Positions 10,617 to 21,403 of a stretch of DNA of 64,000 nucleotides are shown here, piece by piece. Position 1 is the first letter of the stretch. The number at the start of each line of letters is the position of its first letter. Source of the stretch: Periplaneta americana (taxonomy: Eukaryota; Arthropoda; Insecta; Blattodea; Blattidae). The notes under the pieces were generated by a model that saw nothing but the letters and a program-made list of their open reading frames with translations, was not told the DNA's origin and searched no databases. A program made the position numbers and the translations under genes. The stretch is taken from assembly GCF_040183065.1 (NCBI RefSeq), contig NC_091126.1, positions 147,152,204-147,216,203 of the forward strand, read 5' to 3'.

Positions 10617-10908
10617 AAAGGTAAAGGTATCCCCGTCACATGCCATGAAGGCACTTGGGGGGCATGGAGGTAGAGTTTCATACTTTCCATGACCTCGGCA
10701 CTAGAATGAAGTGATGTGGTCGGCACCACTCTCTGACCGCCTTTTACCCCCAGAAAAGACCGGTACTCAACTTCATAGAGGCCGAGTGAACCTCGGGGCC
10801 GTTCTGGAAGTTTGGCAACGAGAAAAAATCCTGTCACCACTCGGGATCGAACCCCAGACCTTCCAGTCCATAGCCAGCTGCTCTACCAACTGAGCTACCC
10901 AGCCGCCC
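10617..10908 (-). mobile_element. tRNA-derived SINE, family B
   Basis: Near full-length copy, more diverged than 9383-9680. The flanks ccagtctaattta and ccagtctagttta form a target duplication with one mismatch. It inserted just left of the palindrome at 10944. Confidence 0.92.
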
Positions 10909-10943
10909 CCAGTCTAGTTTACATAACAAAATAAACGGTCTTG

Positions 10944-11405
10944 CTTAAAATTGTATTAGTCAACACGTTAAAGGTGTTAAAATTTAAAATAGGTTATGTA
11001 CCTTAGAGAGACAGCCTGTTTCGATGCTGGTGCTGCGTCATCTTCAGTGTCCTACAAACTACTGTTGTTTCTGCTGATCTTGAATTCTGTCATTTGCATT
11101 CGTCAGTTGTATGGGTGGGGGTGTGTTGCTCTTATGGTACACACAATTAAAGTTCAATACCCACACATTATTAGATATCATAATACATAACACACAAACA
11201 ACCACCCCCACCATAAGAGCAACACACCCCCACCCCTACAACTGACGAATGCAAATGGCAGAATTTAAATTCAGCAGGAACAACAGTAGTTCACAGGACA
11301 CTGCAGATGACACAGTACCGGTGTCGAAACGGGCCATCTGTCTAAGGTACATAACCTATTTTAAATTTTAACGCTTTTAACGTGTCGACTAATACAATTT
11401 TAAGT
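10944..11405. mobile_element. Penelope-type palindrome with ~195-bp inverted arms
   Basis: The arms at 10944-11137 and 11211-11405 are inverted copies, roughly 85-90% alike by eye, with a 73-base centre. Each arm contains, reading outward, a CTG.AGATGAC block, a short hairpin, and GAAAC. The outermost part of this family also occurs alone at 24950-25032. The organisation matches the GIY-YIG-bearing palindrome at 37347-37998, so I infer a Penelope-like terminal region duplicated head to head. No reverse transcriptase is present here. Confidence 0.65.
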
Positions 11406-11757
11406 TTTTAAACAAAGTGTTAACGTGAACTAGAATCAATGAATGACAAAACTTACATTGCGTACTTCTGCTCCCATATACAGAAGCTATAAATGAGAGG
11501 GAAGGAAATGGAAATGTTTGATTTCTATTACGCATTGTACATGCAGCATATGATGAACTAAGTATCACGATCCTACTAACGACTTTGGATGTCTACTCTA
11601 ACAAACATTGCGAACATTATATTCTATGCTGTGAAAATAGAATATTCTTGTAGAATGCAACAAAGACTGGTAACATTTAACTTTTTCCAATAATTTTCTT
11701 TCTTATTACAAAACTTTGTGTGAACCAATCTGTTATTTTCTAATGTCAGACATGTTA

Positions 11758-12802
11758 CGAGGGCTATTCATAAAGTAAATTCCGTCTATTTTTTTACAAA
11801 CTTGTGAATGACGTTACAGAATTGGGTTACAATACGTTTGAAAATATACACTCTAATATACATTTGAAGGTATACACTCTAATTTATTTTTCCACATAGT
11901 TTCCAGTCACATTGAGACACTTGTCGTAGTGTTCGACGAGCTTTGAAATTCCTCAATCGTAGAATTCGGCCGCCTACGACTGAAGCCAACCTACGACGCT
12001 GGTTTTCAACTCTTTGTCATCGTCAAAGCGCTTCGAGCCAACCCACGTCTTCATGTGCATGAAGAGATGGTAATCGCTAGGCGCAAAATGTGATGTTTTT
12101 CTCGATCAGATTGTGACAGGAGATGAGACTTGGGTGCGGTATGTGAATGCAGCAACAAAGCTTCAATCAATGCAGTGGGGCCATACTCTCTCCCCGAAAA
12201 AACTCACAAAGTGTCGCCAAACACTTTCCACGACGAAACTCATGGCAACTGTCTTCTGGGACAGAAAAGGAATTTTGCTAGTGGAGGTCTTGGAGAGGAA
12301 TTCCACAATTAACGTTGAGCGTTACTGTAACACATTAACAAACTTGAAAAGGGCCATTCAAAACAAACGTCGTGACATGTTGAACCCTGGGGTGATTATC
12401 CTGCATGACAACGCCCGGCCGCATACAGCACGTCGTACTGCGACCAAACTGCAAGAGTTCAACTGGAAAGTATTGGATCATCCTCCCTGTAGCCCAGATT
12501 TTGCACCTAGCGATTACAATCTCTTCATGCACATGAAGACGTGGCTTGGCTCGAAGCGCTTTGACGATGACGAAGAGTTGAAAACCAGAGTCGTAGGTTG
12601 GCTTCAGTCGTAGGCGGCCGAATTCTACGATTGCGGAATTTCAAAGCTCGTCGAACACTATGACAAGTGTCTCAATGTGACTGGAAACTATGTGGAAAAA
12701 TAAATTAGAGTGTATACTTTCAAACCTATTGTAACCCAATCCTGTAAAGTCATTCACAGGTTTGTGAAAAATAAACGGAAGTTACTTTATGAATAGCCCT
12801 CG
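11758..12802 (+). mobile_element. Fold-back mariner element with ~0.3-kb inverted termini
   Basis: The ends cgagggctattcataaagta and their complement are flanked by TA at both sides (11756-11757, 12803-12804). The inverted terminal regions are unusually long: 11758-12089 is an inverted copy of 12498-12802, which includes the 3' UTR and the last codons of the transposase. The normal 5' half (UTR and N-terminal HTH codons) has thus been replaced by an inverted copy of the 3' half. The catalytic core remains between. Confidence 0.93.
12113..12613 (+). pseudogene. mariner transposase catalytic domain, N-terminus missing
   Basis: A 166-residue open frame starts at MTGDETWVRY, the first catalytic aspartate block, and continues through HDNARPHTA and PPCSPDFAPSDYNLF to the normal C-terminus (ELKTRVVGWLQS). 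The second and third aspartates are separated by 34 residues, giving the DD34D signature of mariner. There are no stops or frameshifts across it. The DNA-binding N-terminal half of a usual ~345-residue transposase is absent because the 5' half of the element was replaced by an inverted copy of the 3' end. It could not bind ends itself, so I call it a pseudogene despite the intact catalytic frame. Confidence 0.93.
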
Positions 12803-13440
12803 TATATCTCAAGTCTTCAGATGTTAATATCTAATCTTAAATATCAAACATGTACAAATAATTAAATTCAAAAGCAACGCTTCTCCATCAATGTTTTGAT
12901 TCAAGATGTTATAAATTTGAATGAACAACTACACGATGGATTATTTATACAAACCAACATAAAGGTATTGTGGCAATGCCAAAGAACTTTAACTACTTCT
13001 GTACATTATGTACTAGTGAGAAAAATGTCAATTACTGTCCACATCCCAGCCCTGAAACTCTTGACAGAAATGTGGGTCATGTGGTTAGTCACCAGAGATA
13101 AGGAAACACAGATGAAGTGATCAGCCTATTAAAACAAGTTACACTTCACTTATAGCAGTAGTTGCAATGCAGTGTAAAACAAATCATTGTTTCTAATATA
13201 TAACACATCTTTATCAATAACTTGTACAGACATGCATTTGGGATGTGGCCAGTATATTCCCTATCAGTCAACGCTCAAAAGAAGTGCGGAATCATTGTAA
13301 TGTACCCATCAATACAAAGAGTTTCTTTGAAAACAATTACTGGTAGACCTATTAACTTCTGCTGCAATGACACACCAAATCACTACTCTTGCTTCATCAA
13401 AGAGGACTTTATGAAGGCCAGGCTTCTTAGATATCTAAAG
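12803..13440. other. Between elements, nothing recognised
   Basis: AT-rich sequence with short open frames that lack any family signature. Confidence 0.5.
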
Positions 13441-13635
13441 CCTTGGTTTTTCTGAACCGACGCTTGCCAACTACACGAGAGATAGTGAGTGGTTTCTATA
13501 GCTGCGAGATGCGAGGTCTGTGTACCTCGCAGTTATAGAAACCACCCTCTCTCTCTCTCTCTCTTGTAGTCCGAATTTGTGGGAGGCGGGCCTCGCATCT
13601 CGCACATCACATGCGTCGGTTCAGAAAAACCAAGG
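13441..13635. mobile_element. Small inverted-repeat element (MITE-like), ~195 bp
   Basis: The first 23 bases (ccttggtttttctgaaccga...) recur as a perfect inverted copy at the right end. Inside, a second inverted pair surrounds a CT-rich stretch (gtggtttctata and tatagaaaccac). Nothing is coded. No clear TSD was found. Confidence 0.75.
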
Positions 13636-13823
13636 TTTAACAGTTGTTTTGGAACTGTATAACTATGTACAACCTACTCTCATTCGAAAATATACTGAGA
13701 TTATAGCCAATTACTCAATCATGCATTCTGTTCAATACTCAGTCATGAAATCTACTGCTAGATTGAGGATTACCAGGCCGTGTTTCTTTCAAAACTATAA
13801 TTTCAACTTCGGTAACATTGGTT

Positions 13824-13925
13824 ATTAATGGAGAAAAATTTGCTCTGGCACCGGGGATCAAACCCAGGTCCCCAGTTCCACGCGCTGGGTGCTCTAACCA
13901 CTGAGCTATGCCAAGACTCAATCCA
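13824..13925 (-). mobile_element. tRNA-like SINE unit, family E, copy 1
   Basis: On the minus strand it reads GGCATAGCTCAGTGGTTAGA (box A type) and ends GGTTTGATCCCCGGTGCCAG (box B type). A trailing AAATTTTTCTCC motif is shared with 14203-14310 and 30293-30380. It looks like a SINE head and not a functional tRNA gene, as acceptor-stem pairing is not evident. Confidence 0.7.
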
Positions 13926-14117
13926 CAGCACCAGACCGAATCGCTCTCCTTTGGTACTTTCCCTTATTGGCCTTACTCCATGTTTGACATACATATTGGC
14001 GCATATATTAAGTAAACTGTCATCACACAAGGAGCGCACTCATTTCAGTGACTTGGTGGCCAGAACTCCACAGTATTATATGCACTGTTAAGTAGATGAT
14101 CTATGTGAAGATTAATT

Positions 14118-14365
14118 GTTTTTTTTTTTTTGGTCCTACAGAATTATGTTATGGTTACGATTGGTTATTAATGGAGAAAAATACCAAAGGAGAGGGATTC
14201 AATCAGGTGTTGTGGATTGAGCCTCGGTGTAGCTCAGTGGTTAGAGCGCCCAGTGCATAAAACAGGGGACCCAGGTTGGATCTCCGACACCGGAGCGAAT
14301 TTTTCTCCATTAAAACTAATGGTAACCATAACAGATAATTCTGCAGAACAAAAAAAAAAAGAAAA
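14118..14365 (+). mobile_element. tRNA-like SINE unit, family E, copy 2, inside inverted flanks
   Basis: The plus strand reads GGTGTAGCTCAGTGGTTAGA and then a box B-like ccaggttggatctcc, followed by the family motif aatttttctcc. The unit is enclosed by inverted copies of gttatggttac and an ttaatggagaaaaa block, ending in long T and A runs at 14120 and 14349. This could be a head-to-head SINE dimer or a fold-back insertion. Confidence 0.65.
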
Positions 14366-15083
14366 AAAAACTTCGGTAACTTTGTAACATTGCAAGCAGA
14401 ATCATAGAACATAGCCTACCTACTTATCCTAAAAAATTAAGTTATTTTTACAGAAATTATCTAGGTCAAATATGTCCTCAATCTGAACTAGCCTACACAC
14501 TATTGCCTACACCTACGTTCATTATTTCTGTATGGAATTTATTCCAGTCATTTTGTAACTTACAACATTACCACCAAAGAATCTTTCCAAATAATACGTG
14601 AGTTAATGCAAATACACACTCTGTGTGCAACAAAATACCGAAACCTTTACTGAATAAAAATGCACAGACTAAAATATTGCAATACACATTTGTTCACTCT
14701 GTGTACAATGTGTAGTCTTGAGTAACATAATTTGCCTTTACCAGCTCTTCAGGTGACAGCAACAATGTTGTGTAGCTATATAGAAGATTTGCCTTGCACA
14801 CCATGCAATTTTACCACAATAATGACATACTTTGTTTCCTTATGAATGTTTTATATGTAATTATATTTCAAGGATTACCTTTCTAACCTGATATGAGTTA
14901 GGGGCCTACATTTCATTCAGAAATGGTCTTCCCCAACATTTTTCATACTCTAGCACATGTTTACAATTCTGTCAAATATTAATTTAAGTTAATCATTTAG
15001 AATGCTTTGCATAGTTTAATCTCATTCTCTCACAGATATTAGATTATTAAAACATAAATACGAAACAATTCAGTTTTCAAGTA
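14366..15083. other. Nothing recognised
   Basis: AT-rich intergenic or intronic sequence without coding or repeat signature. Confidence 0.5.
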
Positions 15084-15420
15084 CAGTAGACTCCCGACAA
15101 ATGCAAAATGTTGAACAGTGCAAAACATATTGTAATATTATACAGTACTTCAGTGGGATAGAATCTCAACAAGAAACACAAATTTTACAAAATACCATAA
15201 GACGCTAGTTTAACAAAAATAATGTCATTTTTTTTTTGTGTGTACCTCAGAGGACTGTTCACTTTTTCTCATTTTAGATAGCAAATTTCTTAAGAGGAAA
15301 AGAGAGTGAGTAAATCGAGTAAAATCGGAAATGACGTTACTTCGCCCCCCTCCCCAAAGAAAGGATCGCAAATTACCTGAGGAGTGAATTAACCGCATAC
15401 AAATTATCGGAAGTAGACTG
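15084..15420. mobile_element. Tigger-like MITE, ~340 bp
   Basis: The left end cagtagactcccgacaaatg pairs with a right end that reads cagtctacttccgataattt on the reverse strand. TA precedes the left end; the right flank is degraded. There is no coding sequence. Confidence 0.6.
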
Positions 15421-15971
15421 CATTTGGTATTTTATATACATTGTACCAATGACTGAGCAGTTAAAAAAAAAAGACCCATGTCAGCAAATACTACCCCCAC
15501 ATCACCTGCAAACACTTCAGACATTTCAATGTTAAAGAAGTAACAGAAATTAAAATGTGTCATAACTATAGAAAATTTTCACAGAAACAAAATAAGCTAG
15601 GCCTAGCCTATTACGCAAGTTTAATTTTAATATAATGTTTAATAAGGCAAAGAATTACAATGAGTAGAATTAATCATGTGGAATACAAAAACGAAAATTA
15701 CGCAATTTTAATGTCGTACATTGATTACAAAACTACCCTAATACTGTAACGAGTATGAAATTAAGAGACTGACGACTTTCATTTGTTTTATTTTCAATTT
15801 GGAACACAAATGTCACATAATTCCGAATTTGTAGAGCATTACAAATTGAATTACCAGAAACACCAATCAGAGCTAAAATATTCGGTTGAATTTCCAACAA
15901 AAATGTTATCTTAAACAATATGTATCTATTGTAATACAACTTGTCACTTTTAACTAATACAGAAGTCATAA

Positions 15972-16048
15972 GCTACAACTCACCAGGGCTCAAACCTATG
16001 ATACTTCATTTCCTGGAGTGTAGTAACAACTAAGCCATAAGTCAACAA
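15972..16048 (-). mobile_element. Degenerate tRNA-like SINE head
   Basis: On the minus strand, GGCTTAGTTGTTAC resembles box A and GGTTTGAGCCCTGG resembles box B at the right spacing. No SINE body or target duplication was identified, so the call is weak. A further box-B-like stretch lies near 16150. Confidence 0.35.
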
Positions 16049-16568
16049 ATTTAAAAAAAAAAACGGATATATAGATGTAATTACAATTATTAATGCGCTA
16101 ATGAGAATCAGTTTTACAAAAAATGAAAGTGAACAAGCACGGTCTCGAGCACTTGAACCCAGGACCCTCACATTCATGCTCAAGAGTGTGCTTGGGCGAA
16201 AGTGAAAAGGGCTAATTTTTTTAGAAATCTAATACCGTAAGATATTCTGTTGGTTGTTTGGAAATACAAAATCTGTCTGTTAATATGCATTACTAAATTA
16301 GGTCTATTCCTGAAATGGCCTACGGTACTTAAATATTCATTATGTTGTAAGGATGTTTATAATATTTTAGTTGTCAGGATAAACATACTTTAAATATACT
16401 CAAATAAACGAACTCATAACTGCTAAATTTAACATAAAAGACTGAAAATGCTAATGTAACAACTGGAGCTCTGGCAAGTAAAATCAGTACCAGTAGTTAA
16501 GTGAAATACTTCCAAATTCAAGAGCATAAACACTGTTTACATAATTAATTACAATGTAGTTACATGGG

Positions 16569-16580
16569 ATGATGATGATG

Positions 16581-16622
<42 letters not shown>

Positions 16623-16638
16623 GTAATAATAGTTAGTA

Positions 16639-16695
<57 letters not shown>

Positions 16696-16696
16696 A
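16569..16696. repeat. (ATR)n / (ATT)n trinucleotide microsatellites
   Basis: A gatgatgat and ataataata run (16569-16620) is followed by an attattatt run (16640-16694). The two complementary blocks could form a hairpin. They lie just left of a family F repeat. Confidence 0.95.
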
Positions 16697-16744
16697 GAGC
16701 GTAACTAATAATAATGATGATGATAATAATAATATGCTATTGTT

Positions 16745-17024
16745 ATTACTGTTGTTTAGTCAACTGTCCGAAGACAGGTCTGAACCTGTCAAGTGATAAC
16801 ACGGCACCACTTATGATGCAACTAGGCCAGAACACAATGGGATAGGGTGGCCAGTTCCTTTCCCTCTCCATTGCATACATCGCCAACTAGTTACACATTA
16901 CAATAATCAGATTTCAGATGCATACAAACAATTTATTGTTTTTCCTCTAACACACATCGTCAGGTGAGATGTAATGCCTGATAATAGATGTACATATCAG
17001 CCAGAACCTCAATCAGGGGACTTA
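16745..17024 (+). mobile_element. Interspersed repeat family F, copy 1
   Basis: The unit begins near gttgtttagtcaactgtccg and runs through a ggccagttcctttcc block to cagccagaacc. The same order of blocks is seen at 17225-17368 (truncated) and at 54890-55124 plus 56289-56345 (split by a hAT). I do not recognise the family; it could be a SINE or LINE UTR. Confidence 0.75.
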
Positions 17025-17026
17025 TT

Positions 17027-17033
17027 ATTAGGC

Positions 17034-17071
<38 letters not shown>
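17027..17071. repeat. (ATT)n microsatellite
   Basis: Pure attatt repeat of about 45 bases at the right end of family F copy 1, plausibly its tail. Confidence 0.95.
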
Positions 17072-17072
<1 letters not shown>

Positions 17073-17224
17073 AGAGCATAACTGAAACTAGTAAATCGAA
17101 CCATTCTGTATGGTAAATAACAGGACCAAAAAAAATATAACGGTGAATGTTACTTATGTCCCGCCCACTATAGGAGACATAGGCCAGTTTTACACTAATC
17201 CTAAACATTTAGTATAACTTGTTG

Positions 17225-17368
17225 CTTGTGCTATTGTTGTTTAGTCAACTGTCCGAAGACATGTCTGAACCTTACACATGATACCAACAAGGTACCACTT
17301 ATGAGAGAACTAATTTAAGCCTTGGAGATAATGGGGTAGGGTGGCCAGTTCCTTTCCCCCTCATAATG
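17225..17368 (+). mobile_element. Interspersed repeat family F, copy 2, truncated
   Basis: It starts with the same gttgtttagtcaactgtccg and follows copy 1 to ccagttcctttccc, then stops. It lies about 200 bases after copy 1 in the same orientation. Confidence 0.75.
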
Positions 17369-19904
17369 CTATACATAAGTGAAATAAGGAAATGTATGCT
17401 ACCTAAATTACTTACGTCTGCTAACACTATTAAACATAACACCATAACACCTCATATTTATCTTCAGAAATACTACGAAATTGTTTATGTATATATAGCG
17501 ACAATGTTTGAAATCCAATCACACATCAATTCTAAAGATAATTCAGACTGACAAATAATTTTAGCCTAATTAGAACGAAGATACACCTGGGGCTCAACTC
17601 GGATATTTTCCTCACAACAAATCTGTAACTCTCCTTCCAACTAAAGACTCATCTTTGTTATAGCAATGATCAGTCTTTCATTTGACACGTAATAAGGGCT
17701 ATGTGGGCCTACTACAAACCGTCCACCTCATTCTTCCTTCCTTAAATACTCAATAAATTAAGGAAAAAAATTAAATAAAAAAAGACATGGAAAGGAACAT
17801 GTATTACTAAATTTTAACCGTGTGAAAATCTAATTGTATATTTTATGACACTGTTCCATTCTATAGGAAACACGACAGCCCTACTTGCCTCACTTTTATA
17901 GAACCCAACTACATGTGTCAATCGAAACTGTTCAAACCAAAGTTTTCAAATTCTTGACAATATGTTCAGCATGATCCAGAGGCGATCAACTCGAGGTTTC
18001 GGCCCACGAGCTTAAAAACACATGCTTCTGATTCTAGTTCAACGTGGCTAATTTCGAAAATAAAATATCAAGAGGGTGACACACTAAATATTCTCATGTA
18101 GTACATCAAAAGTTAAACTGCACCAAATACCTACACTACACGTTAAAAGAAGAATTAAATTGTGCTTAAAAAGTAAACAAAACAACAAATTACAAAACAC
18201 TCCGGAATTGTTTTTCACCTATTTAGGTGTGACGGAAATACAATCATAGGGTAACAAATTGTCCATTTAGAACAAATTGGAAAATTTAACAATGTCTTAA
18301 GCTGTGCATAGTTTGACATTTAGCCTACCAGTACACCTAAACACACACAATAATAAATTATCATCTCTTTTTATCAGAAACAACTCTTGTGCTTGAACGA
18401 ATGTGTCATGAAGAAGATTCACAACGGAAGACGTGAACTGACTAAATTCATACCTATTTGTGCAGTATAAAACATCTGAATTGCAATTTCTTAACTGGTT
18501 TACAAATGCATTCTTCCTCTAATGTAACACTTCCTCTTTAGTAGCGAAAATATAGTGACAATAAAGAAAATTAGTTTCTGCCTTTTTGATAGATTCTACT
18601 GTGTCCATCAATCAAATAAAATGTAGGCCTACTGTACACTTCTTTGCCTCAAATTCACAAGTACACTACATTCGACAGCAGTCGGAAGAAATCTGTCGAA
18701 ATCTCTAGATGAAATACATGAAGAAAATATACAGAAACAGAATATCACAACAGTATGTTCTTCTGATCAGGCACAATAGGGCAGACCTACTTCTTCAAGA
18801 AATAACTGAAAATATTTATCAAACAGCAACTTGCGCTCTAATCTTTGCGTTCAATGTACAATTCTTCTCGAACAGTTTTATCAAATGTAACAGTCTCTTG
18901 ACTACTAACAGATGTTTAACAATTGTGCTTAAAATATAATGTAAGTGAAATACTGTATTCCTCTTCAACATTACCCTTTGTAACACTCGGTGTAGGTGAC
19001 TTACACATATCGATTTCACATCATCAGTAGAACACAACACATCTCTGTAAATCCTTGCAACATAATTTGCGATCAAAGATCTTGCCAAAAACTCACGTGA
19101 AAGCAAACTTACTGACTTTTACAATCATTGCACTTGTCTGTCAACTGCCATGTTGATTATTTCGTACGTTCTTTCATACACTTCCGCTTTGGACCTCCGC
19201 CCAAAACTCTTGCCAAGTTTTCAATAACGACAACAATATTCCTTATGTTAAATTATATTCAACGCTGGAACATTTATTCGGAAACAATCTGTCACAATTC
19301 CTATATTGCACTTGAGACCTTTTGTCTAACGAAATTAATGTCTACTTCCCACAATTTCGCGAGCAACAAACCAATAATACGATTAATATATTAGTCCCTC
19401 GTTTTGGATGCTCATACATGATTTTAAAATATTCTACCCACACCCATACTTTGAAGAAAATTACAAAATATATAACCATAATATTTACTTACGGTTTACT
19501 TTCTAGCAGAATCTCTACCAGGAAAATTATGGTTGACGAAACTAGTTTTCTGCGCAACTACCGTGCGCAATTTCTACGGAAATGACATCTATAGTGCTAT
19601 TCGAAACAGACATTATTACGAGTTCATAATTTCACGCTCTTTACATATGTAATCAGCATTTCCTTTGCAATATATTCTATATAAAGATTAACACCAATCC
19701 TTCAACATTCTAACGGATTAAACAAACATCATGAATCTATAAAGTATTTATGTTGACTCAACTCTTGGCCTATAACCTTTGGTAACCATGATAGTTAGTA
19801 TGGTCACTGCAAATCATAACCAAATTGGAGGATTCTTGTGGAGGATTGTTGAAACCCTCTGAAGATGGAAGAACAGTCCCGCAACCAACGAGCTAGATCC
19901 CGCA
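17369..19904. other. 2.5 kb without recognised features
   Basis: AT-rich sequence with no transposase signature, tRNA-like box or paired ends that I could find. A slightly more GC-rich patch near 19110-19210 is discussed as a possible 5' UTR exon of CNOT4. Confidence 0.5.
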
Positions 19905-19985
19905 ACTCATATTGGTATAAAAAAGCTAAACATATGACAACTGGTGCGATAGTAGCGCTCCAGCGGCAGGCAAGTTAAATATATG
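19905..19985. mobile_element. Fragment of P-like element subterminal region
   Basis: The stretch with a tagtagcgct motif and agcggcaggcaagttaaa matches the region just inside the right TIR of the element at 22386-24511, where the motif is gcggcaggcaag on both ends. The outer TIR is too decayed to define a boundary. Confidence 0.55.
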
Positions 19986-20641
19986 TAGCTGACATACGAT
20001 AACACAGCAGAGAAATTGTATTGTGAAAAGTTCGATATTTTATGCCACACAGCAGCCGTGGCGAAAATGTGTTCGTGCGCCGAGCCACTGTGTTACCTGC
20101 AAAGTGCATAGCACCTATGGAGGGAGGCGGACACCCGAAGGGGAAGTGAAGCAACTGTCTGACTTATTAACGGATTTTCATTTTCCTTACGTCAAGCACT
20201 TAAATATAATTTTAAACAGTATAAGACTACAAACTAATGTTTAGTACGTGTCACGAAGCTAAAAGTGAATAAGAAAACATTGAACACATTATCACAACCT
20301 AAAATTAACTGTCCTCAGAATGTCTCAGCAACAGAGTTTCAAAATCAGGAATTATGGCAATTATAGTTGATCACGAAGGTATTTGTCTGTCAGTCGTGAT
20401 CTAAATTTGGTTTTTACCATTTTCATTGTTGAAAATAATTTTTCACAAACGTAAGTTGTAGCGAACATGGCTTCAACGGAGCAAGCGAATGAACGAAGCT
20501 ACGGATATTTATTTTTTGGTAAAGATTTGAAAAGTTCAACATTTGTCAAGTCCTTACATCTAGCTTTCATTTAACATCACATTGTAAATCTGTGCGCTAA
20601 CCGCATTATTCGTACATCTGCTGAAAAAAAGGATCGACGTA

Positions 20642-20791
20642 TTGTTCGCGCAACTTATCTAGGCACTTGGGTTCCCTAGTGCTCTCTCGCTGACCCTCTC
20701 CTTCCCTCTCCTACCACGCTACCGCTACAAGCAACCTCGCTACACCCCGCTTCCCCGCTCTTTTAGCTGCCCAGATAAGTTGCGCGAACAG
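20642..20791. mobile_element. 150-bp MITE with 24-bp TIR and TA flanks
   Basis: The ends ttgttcgcgcaacttatcta and the complement of its right copy differ at only two positions. TA lies at 20640-20641 and 20792-20793. The centre is CT-rich and noncoding. A TA duplication suggests Tc1/mariner mobilisation. Confidence 0.8.
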
Positions 20792-20800
20792 TACAGAGAT

Positions 20801-20851
<51 letters not shown>

Positions 20852-20872
20852 TAATAATAATAATAATAATAA
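20801..20872. repeat. (AAT)n microsatellite
   Basis: About 70 bases of ataata repeat directly right of the MITE. Confidence 0.95.
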
Positions 20873-21403
20873 CACTTAACCTTTTAATGTTTCATGAGTA
20901 ACATATAGTATAATTCCGTTTTATGCTATACAACTGTTTTCCTCGTAATACTTTGAAAAAATCATACATTTAATCTTCTCATCATATTGGCAGCAAAAAA
21001 AATGCGTCCTCCCATCCTACTTGAAACTTTAGTTTTTTTAGAGGTACAAGGTTTCGAGAGAGACATTGCGACGATAGGCCACTCTCAGGTCAGAGACAAA
21101 TACAAATGGAACGGAGTTTGACTCCAGTGAGTGAGAGGGTGGGGGTTGGTGGAGGTAGGAAGCAAGAAAAATGCACAGCTATCATTGCGAGTCACGTTTT
21201 CGCCATGGCTCTCATACAGTAATGATTCTTACCTTTGGCGGCTCGTGATTATTTTTATTGGTGGGGCCAGATATTTCACAAATTTTGCGATATGCGTTAA
21301 ATAATGCACCAAGATTTTTTATTTCATTCTAGTTAATTGTTTCTACTTAAAATAATATAACTAACACTACCACCTACATAATAACGCAAATTCAACATTA
21401 AAC

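Noticed and set aside
16569..16796. Isoleucine/leucine-rich frame resembling a membrane segment
   Set aside because: It is translation of the ATA/ATT microsatellite.
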